Positions 15,067 to 19,108 of a DNA stretch of 19,108 nt are shown here, piece by piece; the stretch's first letter is position 1; each line of letters begins with the position of its first letter. Origin of the DNA: CALCCV01 sp964388665 (lineage in GTDB: Bacteria > Bdellovibrionota > Bdellovibrionia > Bdellovibrionales > Bdellovibrionaceae); NCBI GenBank assembly GCA_964388665.1, contig CAYMBJ010000073.1, positions 1 to 19,108 of the forward strand. Reading direction: 5' to 3'. The position numbers and the translations under genes are program-made. The notes below the pieces were generated by a model that saw only the letters and a list, made by a program, of their open reading frames with translations, made no database searches and was not told where the DNA came from.

Positions 15067-15852
15067 ATGGCCGCAAGAAAGATTGAATTCAAAAAATTCG
15101 TGCCAGTGAGGTTTTCTACGGCCCGATTGAGTGAAATTTTTCTTAGAATTTTTTCTCGGTCATTCAAAGAGATTGATCGGGCGCCGCGAGTGAGGCTCGT
15201 CGACCGCCACCGAATCTGCTTTTATTTGGATCTACAAGACGAGGCCTGGGAGGTTCACAACCTATCGACAACGGGCCTAGCGTTGAGTCGGCCTGTAGGC
15301 AAAAATCACCTAAAACGAAGTTTCAACAACAATGAGATTCTCAAAGGACATTTGGCCATTGGTGAGACTCTGTATCCACTGCATTGCGAAGTGCGGCATC
15401 AATCAGAATCCATACTGGGGTGTCGATTCGAAGGGGCGAGTTTTGAATTGGTTCGCGCCATCAAACAGTATCTGTTGGTCGAAATCATGGGAATTCGTTT
15501 GCGAGCCATTGATCCAAAAGTTCTTAATAATGATGCAAATCAATGCTGCCTTTGGTTTGTTGATGACAAGCAAAACGAAGTCTTCATTGAGCTATCTGGA
15601 GAGGTGATCGTTAATTTTCATTTGTGCTTTCTGGGCAATTATCTTGAGGGCGGCCAGCGGCGGAAACTGCGCTGCGGCTTTGTCAGTGAGGAGCCGCGGC
15701 GAAAGATCAACAAAGATGCCAATGTTGTTCATTTGCTGAATGAGGTTCCAAAAGAAATGCCCGAGGTGGCCGCAAAGCTGATCGAAAACATCAAGGAACT
15801 TGACCCAAAAATCAAAATAGAAATCAACAGACTGTTGGCGTTGAAGTCATAA
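15067..15852 (+). CDS. PilZ-like domain protein
   Basis: The product has 261 residues from the ATG at 15067, supported by GGGAG 7 nt upstream. Another frame start at 14986 would overlap the kinase gene and is rejected. The N-terminal half looks like a PilZ domain: an arginine-rich DRAPRVRLVDRHR near 37-49, EVHNLSTTGLALSR near 62-75 (compare the DxSxxG motif), and GCRFEG near 117-122. The RxxxR and D/NxSxxG motifs are imperfect, with L before S, so c-di-GMP binding is uncertain. The second half (about 125-261) is not recognised and ends in a charged helical tail. Being downstream of the kinase by 16 nt, it may be the output of the same pathway. Confidence 0.6.
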   Translation: MAARKIEFKKFVPVRFSTARLSEIFLRIFSRSFKEIDRAPRVRLVDRHRICFYLDLQDEAWEVHNLSTTGLALSRPVGKNHLKRSFNNNEILKGHLAIGETLYPLHCEVRHQSESILGCRFEGASFELVRAIKQYLLVEIMGIRLRAIDPKVLNNDANQCCLWFVDDKQNEVFIELSGEVIVNFHLCFLGNYLEGGQRRKLRCGFVSEEPRRKINKDANVVHLLNEVPKEMPEVAAKLIENIKELDPKIKIEINRLLALKS

Positions 15853-15894
15853 GCCTCAACAAGTCGCCAAACTCCGATTAAAAATAAGTTGCAA

Positions 15895-17247
15895 ATGTCA
15901 CAAGCGTCAAGAGAGACTGCCTTGGGGGCGGTGGACGTGTCATACAAAACAAAGGCACAGGCGCAATTGTTGCGTTCTGACAGCTCAAAATCTGTATTGG
16001 GTTACACTCGGCCCGAGTGGAGTTGGGCCTTTTATGATTGGGCCAATTCAAGTTTTGCAACCACCGTTATGGCGGGATTTTTTCAGATATTTTTTAAGCA
16101 ATACTGGAGCGGTAACGAAGATCCAACTCTCACCACGGCCAGATTGGGCGTGACCATATCCGCAGCAGGTGCTGCCATTGCTCTCTTCTCGCCATTCTTG
16201 GGTGTGCTCACTGATCTCACTCGATTTAAAAAGCGTTTTCTCTTTATTGCGGCCTTAATAGGAAGCCTCAGCTGCTGTGCGCTGGCTCTATTGGGTCAGG
16301 GCGAGTGGTACTGGGCCATGATGCTCTACGGTCTTGGTATCATCTGTTTTACGGGAAGTGGAAATTTCTATGATTCGCTATTGCCATCTGTTGCGGGGCC
16401 TGGGCGCGTAGACCGCGTCTCGCTGTTGGGTTACTCGATGGGGTACTTGGGCGGCGGTCTTTTGTTTTTACTAAATGTTTTGATGTTTCTAAATCCGCAC
16501 TGGTTTGGCATTGCGGATGGCATCACGGCGGTTAAGATCTCATTTGTCTCGGTGGGTCTGTGGTGGCTGATATTTACGATGCCACTTATGTTTAATGTTC
16601 ATGAATATCATTCGCAGACCCGAAATTATCAGCAGAGTTTTTGGACGGTCATTGGCTTGAGCTTTCGTGGCTTGGCGCAAACTGTGAAAGACATTTGGGC
16701 GATCAAGCCGCTGCGCTATTTTTTGATTGCCTATTGGCTCTATATCGATGGTGTGTTCACAGTGATTACGATGGCTGTGGACTATGGATTGTCTCTGGGG
16801 CTTGAATCCAAAGATTTGATATCAGCGCTTCTTATCACTCAGTTTGTTGGATTTCCGGCCACACTGGCTTACGCCAAGCTCATCAAGCGCGGACCCAAAA
16901 TGCCGCTTTTGTTTTGCATCGGTGTTTATATGCTGGCTGTGATCTTGGCCACACAGATGCGCACTGGGGCCCACTTTATGTTGCTCGCCATGACCATCGG
17001 ATTGGTGCAGGGCGGAGTTCAATCCCTCAGTCGCAGCTATTTTGTGCAGATGATCCCGGCAGAACGCAGTGGTGAGTTCTTTGGCTTTTTCAATCTGGTG
17101 GGAAAGTTTGCTTCCATCATTGGCCCCCTCGTGGTGGGAGCCACAGTCTATCTCACGGGCAATGCCAAAATGGGAATGCTCGGGCTGTTGCTTTTGTTTT
17201 TTCTCGGCGCCATGCTGTTGTTGCAAAGTCAGCCCAGAGTCGGTTAA
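15895..17247 (+). CDS. UMF1-family major facilitator transporter
   Basis: The product has 450 residues, start at the ATG at 15895 (a TTG at 15889 adds two residues). After about 38 hydrophilic residues comes RPEWSWAFYDWANSSFATTVMAGFFQIFFK. This is the diagnostic opening of the UMF1 group, related to Atg22-type vacuolar amino-acid effluxers. About twelve hydrophobic helices follow. The internal loop LTDLTRFKKRFL after helix 2 matches the MFS DxxxRxxRK-like motif, and QGGVQSLSRSYFVQMIPAERSGEFFGFFNLVGKF is the group's C-terminal signature. Likely an inner-membrane exporter or importer of small metabolites, substrate unknown. It follows the PilZ-like gene by 42 nt, perhaps co-transcribed. It converges on the SCO gene at 17284 with no clear bidirectional terminator in between. 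Confidence 0.85.
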   Translation: MSQASRETALGAVDVSYKTKAQAQLLRSDSSKSVLGYTRPEWSWAFYDWANSSFATTVMAGFFQIFFKQYWSGNEDPTLTTARLGVTISAAGAAIALFSPFLGVLTDLTRFKKRFLFIAALIGSLSCCALALLGQGEWYWAMMLYGLGIICFTGSGNFYDSLLPSVAGPGRVDRVSLLGYSMGYLGGGLLFLLNVLMFLNPHWFGIADGITAVKISFVSVGLWWLIFTMPLMFNVHEYHSQTRNYQQSFWTVIGLSFRGLAQTVKDIWAIKPLRYFLIAYWLYIDGVFTVITMAVDYGLSLGLESKDLISALLITQFVGFPATLAYAKLIKRGPKMPLLFCIGVYMLAVILATQMRTGAHFMLLAMTIGLVQGGVQSLSRSYFVQMIPAERSGEFFGFFNLVGKFASIIGPLVVGATVYLTGNAKMGMLGLLLLFFLGAMLLLQSQPRVG

Positions 17248-17283
17248 CAGATTCCTTAGATAGACAGCATTGCCTGAGATTGA

Positions 17284-18033
17284 TCAATATAAATTGGAAC
17301 TATGAAGGGCAGTGAGTAGATCCTGCGCTTTCTCTGCAACGTCCACGCGAGTCCCCTTGAGCACTCCTCTCAAGCGCCTCTTACTGTCGAGAACATAGAA
17401 ATGTTCAGAGTGAGAAAATTGATTCTTAGATTTAGGTAACTGAAAGGCTTCACTTGCAAATGTTTCCCGAGCCAGCGCAAAAATATTCTCTTTATCTCCA
17501 GTCAATAAAGTCCAAGAGGACTGAAATCCCATCTTTTTAAAATAAGCCTTCAGCTGCTGTGGTTGATCTCTATCTGGATCTACTGAGATTGCAACAAACT
17601 GTGTTTCTGGTAGATCTTTCAAATTTAACTTTTTCAATTGTTCCTCAACATGCTGCAAGTTTTGTAAAAATGTCGGACAAAACCCTGCGCAGGACGAGAA
17701 GAAGAACGCAACAAAGGAGATTTTATTATCAAAAATACTTTCAGTAATCCGCGTTCCATCTTGGTCAATAAGATTGAGGGAATCAATCCGCACTATTGGT
17801 GTTGCCCCGGACTCTTGCCAATTGGGATCAAGTGTTCGAATTGAATAGAATGGAACACCACTAGATTGTTCATGGACCTCAGTTAAACTGGCAACCTTTG
17901 CATCGCGAATTGCGGACTCAAAAGAACTGTTTTTCTTTGCTTCCGCTATTTTGCTACCTAGGACAGGAGTCGAGAAGAGTAGCATTCCGATTAATGATGA
18001 TTTTGTGATTTTTGGTACGTTCGAACTTTTCAT
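17284..18033 (-). CDS. SCO1/SenC family copper chaperone
   Basis: The product has 249 residues from the ATG at 18033. A basic N-terminus and hydrophobic SLIGMLLFSTPVLGS form a signal sequence or anchor. The thioredoxin-like core holds the SCO copper site: FFSSCAGFCPTFLQ with CxxxC (C115, C119) and the histidine of FSHSEHFYVLD (H208). It binds Cu(I)/Cu(II) and helps assemble the CuA site of cytochrome oxidase or acts as a periplasmic thiol reductant. The ATG overlaps the upstream TGA (ATGA) with AAGGA very close. An in-frame TTG at 18048 has a better spaced GGGAG and would add five residues. It is the last gene of an operon with the MORN-like and YHYH genes. Confidence 0.88.
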   Translation of the reverse strand: MKSSNVPKITKSSLIGMLLFSTPVLGSKIAEAKKNSSFESAIRDAKVASLTEVHEQSSGVPFYSIRTLDPNWQESGATPIVRIDSLNLIDQDGTRITESIFDNKISFVAFFFSSCAGFCPTFLQNLQHVEEQLKKLNLKDLPETQFVAISVDPDRDQPQQLKAYFKKMGFQSSWTLLTGDKENIFALARETFASEAFQLPKSKNQFSHSEHFYVLDSKRRLRGVLKGTRVDVAEKAQDLLTALHSSNLY

Positions 18034-18623
18034 TTCCTTGGTGAGCAATAGGTATCTCCCTGTAAACCAACTGGGGTCTTATTTTGCCAAACATAATTGT
18101 AGAAAGGTTTTCCGTTTGGAGTCCAGCTCTTTGCCGCAACCTCGCGACCTTGGTCGAATAACACGTATTGAGAAAGTTGTCCGTTGGTATGCCAGTCAAA
18201 AAACTCTCCATGTGCCACACCATCTCTAAAAGACTTAAACGACTTGACACTGCCGTCTGGATACCATGCCTTGTGGCTTCCGCTCTCAAGCCCTTGGTCA
18301 AAATGACCTTCTACAGAACGCAGGCCGTTGTCGTGCCAGAAGATCTCAAGACCGTGTTTTTTTCCTCTGAGAATGCTCGTTATCTGCGAGAGTCGAAATT
18401 CTTCACTGAGATCGTAAACCAGTCCAGTAGAGGCATGTCCATTGTAAGTATATCCAAATGGAGCTAGTGCTAGTTTCGGCGAATTGATTCTGACAAATCT
18501 AAAATGGCTAAATTCAGTAGCAGTGGTTAAGCCAGCTATAAGACCAAAAATTATTGCCAACTTTTTTAATTTCAATGTACCGAACCAAGTTCGAATAGCA
18601 TTATTTAGTTGCAACCTGAGCAT
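18030..18623 (-). CDS. MORN-type repeat exported protein
   Basis: The product has 197 residues. An N-terminal signal or membrane anchor (LKLKKLAIIFGLIAGLTTA, about 17-35) is followed by tandem repeats of the MORN variant type (PF07661, YwqK-like). These read HGLEIFWHDNGLRSVEGHFDQG, ESGSHKAWYPDGSVKSFKSFRDG, AHGEFFDWHTNGQLSQYVLFDQG and EVAAKSWTPNGKPFYNYVWQ, from about residue 88 to 182. Each is about 22 residues long with G-x-W/F and N/DG positions. Such repeats act as protein or surface binding modules; a specific function is unknown. A single cysteine near the C-terminus (YCSPRK) is notable. It overlaps the upstream YHYH gene by 19 nt and the SCO gene by 4 nt, so it is firmly in that operon. 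Confidence 0.7.
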   Translation of the reverse strand: MLRLQLNNAIRTWFGTLKLKKLAIIFGLIAGLTTATEFSHFRFVRINSPKLALAPFGYTYNGHASTGLVYDLSEEFRLSQITSILRGKKHGLEIFWHDNGLRSVEGHFDQGLESGSHKAWYPDGSVKSFKSFRDGVAHGEFFDWHTNGQLSQYVLFDQGREVAAKSWTPNGKPFYNYVWQNKTPVGLQGDTYCSPRK

Positions 18624-19108
18624 GCACCAGTGCTCGACATATAGTATCCAGAAGTAATGAAGTAAGCATTATCAGTTCCGCTGGTTTGATAGTTCACATG
18701 ATAGTGATAAACGGAAGTGGTCGTGCTATCTACAGTGGTTCCCAAATGGGCGCCGCCGCTGGCCTTGTCTAAGGTTGGAGTCGTGGCACCCGTTTCATAG
18801 CGACCATATATAGGAAAGCCATCTCTCATAACGCCGACAAAGCTAGAATCTTCGTTGGTTGCGGTTGTGGGTTCCGTATGATAGTGATAGGTCGTTCCAG
18901 CAGGGTGACCCTCACATTTGTCAAATGTTGCAACTTCATTATAAATGTTGTCTCCGGGTGCCGCTGCATTACTAAAAATTGCCACACCATTTACAGCAAT
19001 ACCTACGACACCCATACTCATGGCGACTCCGGTTGATCCAGAGTTTGGAGTGGGGGGAGACATCTCAAAGTTAGTTGAAACTTGAAAGAGGGAGCCCTTT
19101 TGTGGAAG
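18605..19108 (-). CDS. YHYH-domain protein, N-terminus beyond the window
   Basis: This is the C-terminal part of a gene that continues past the right edge of the window; the frame is open to the last base. A methionine at 19063 is not a convincing start because domain residues (LPQKGSLFQVSTNFE) precede it. The YHYH domain (PF14240) is clear: VVGIAVNGVAIF, then THYH-type motif TTYHYHTEP, FVGVMRDGFPIYGRYE, a second VYHYHVN and the end ITSGYYMSSTGACSGCN. The repeated YHYH pairs give a His-rich, probably metal-binding surface outside the cytoplasm. The adjacent SCO copper chaperone supports a link to copper or another metal, which is inference. It is first or early in the operon, and its stop lies inside the start of the MORN-like gene. 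Confidence 0.85.
   Translation of the reverse strand, partial: LPQKGSLFQVSTNFEMSPPTPNSGSTGVAMSMGVVGIAVNGVAIFSNAAAPGDNIYNEVATFDKCEGHPAGTTYHYHTEPTTATNEDSSFVGVMRDGFPIYGRYETGATTPTLDKASGGAHLGTTVDSTTTSVYHYHVNYQTSGTDNAYFITSGYYMSSTGACSGCN

Noticed and set aside
16822..17226. 134-aa minus-strand frame inside the UMF1 transporter gene
   Set aside because: It is highly polar, Gln/His/Lys-rich translation opposite membrane helices, the expected shadow of hydrophobic codons.
17279..17288. 10-bp palindrome ATTGATCAAT at the converging gene ends
   Set aside because: It is too short and AT-rich to be a convincing terminator or operator, and it overlaps the SCO stop codon.

Overview
The window suggests a member of the Bdellovibrionota (Bdellovibrio-like predatory or related bacteria). 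The main reasons are a TIGR02147-family regulator, a family known chiefly from Bdellovibrio and Fibrobacter, several small secreted proteins of unknown function, a PilZ protein and a UMF1-type transporter. GC content is moderate and looks even across the window. I see no tRNA, rRNA, CRISPR array, transposase or phage gene. The genus assignment is inference.

Left part (1-5033, genes on the minus strand). A probable plus-strand terminator from a gene outside the window lies at 35-68. It is followed by a membrane-anchored zinc-ribbon/TPR/retropepsin-like protein (127-1230), a small secreted protein with its own promoter (1368-1679), and a unit of three genes read right to left. That unit is a CotH-like secreted kinase split by a frameshift (3290-4836), a TIGR02147 regulator (2336-3235), and a small secreted protein coupled to it by a 4-nt overlap (1812-2339).

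Centre (5034-12781). A COG2509-type FAD-dependent dehydrogenase (minus) is divergent from a TatD nuclease, a previously uncalled 52-aa membrane protein and a methyltransferase (all plus). Then comes a compact four-gene plus-strand operon: deoxyhypusine-synthase-like protein, class II aldolase, MtnA and MtnP. MtnP, MtnA and the aldolase form a plausible methylthioadenosine (MTA) salvage route: MTA to methylthioribose-1-P, to methylthioribulose-1-P, to a C3 phosphate plus a methylthio-aldehyde. The deoxyhypusine-synthase-like gene ties this to polyamine metabolism, which is the source of MTA. This is the most system-like content of the window.

Right part (12782-19108). A structured 270-bp leader precedes an orphan CheA-like kinase with PAS, Hpt and HATPase modules. 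A PilZ-like protein and a UMF1 major-facilitator transporter follow. On the opposite strand, converging, is an operon running inward from the right edge: a YHYH-domain protein (cut by the window end), a MORN-type repeat protein and a SCO1/SenC copper chaperone.

Non-gene signals worth attention are a perfect 25-bp inverted repeat inside the FAD dehydrogenase gene, a hairpin that buries the ribosome-binding site of the CheA-like kinase, and further inverted repeats in that kinase's leader. No gene-free stretch exceeds 300 bases.
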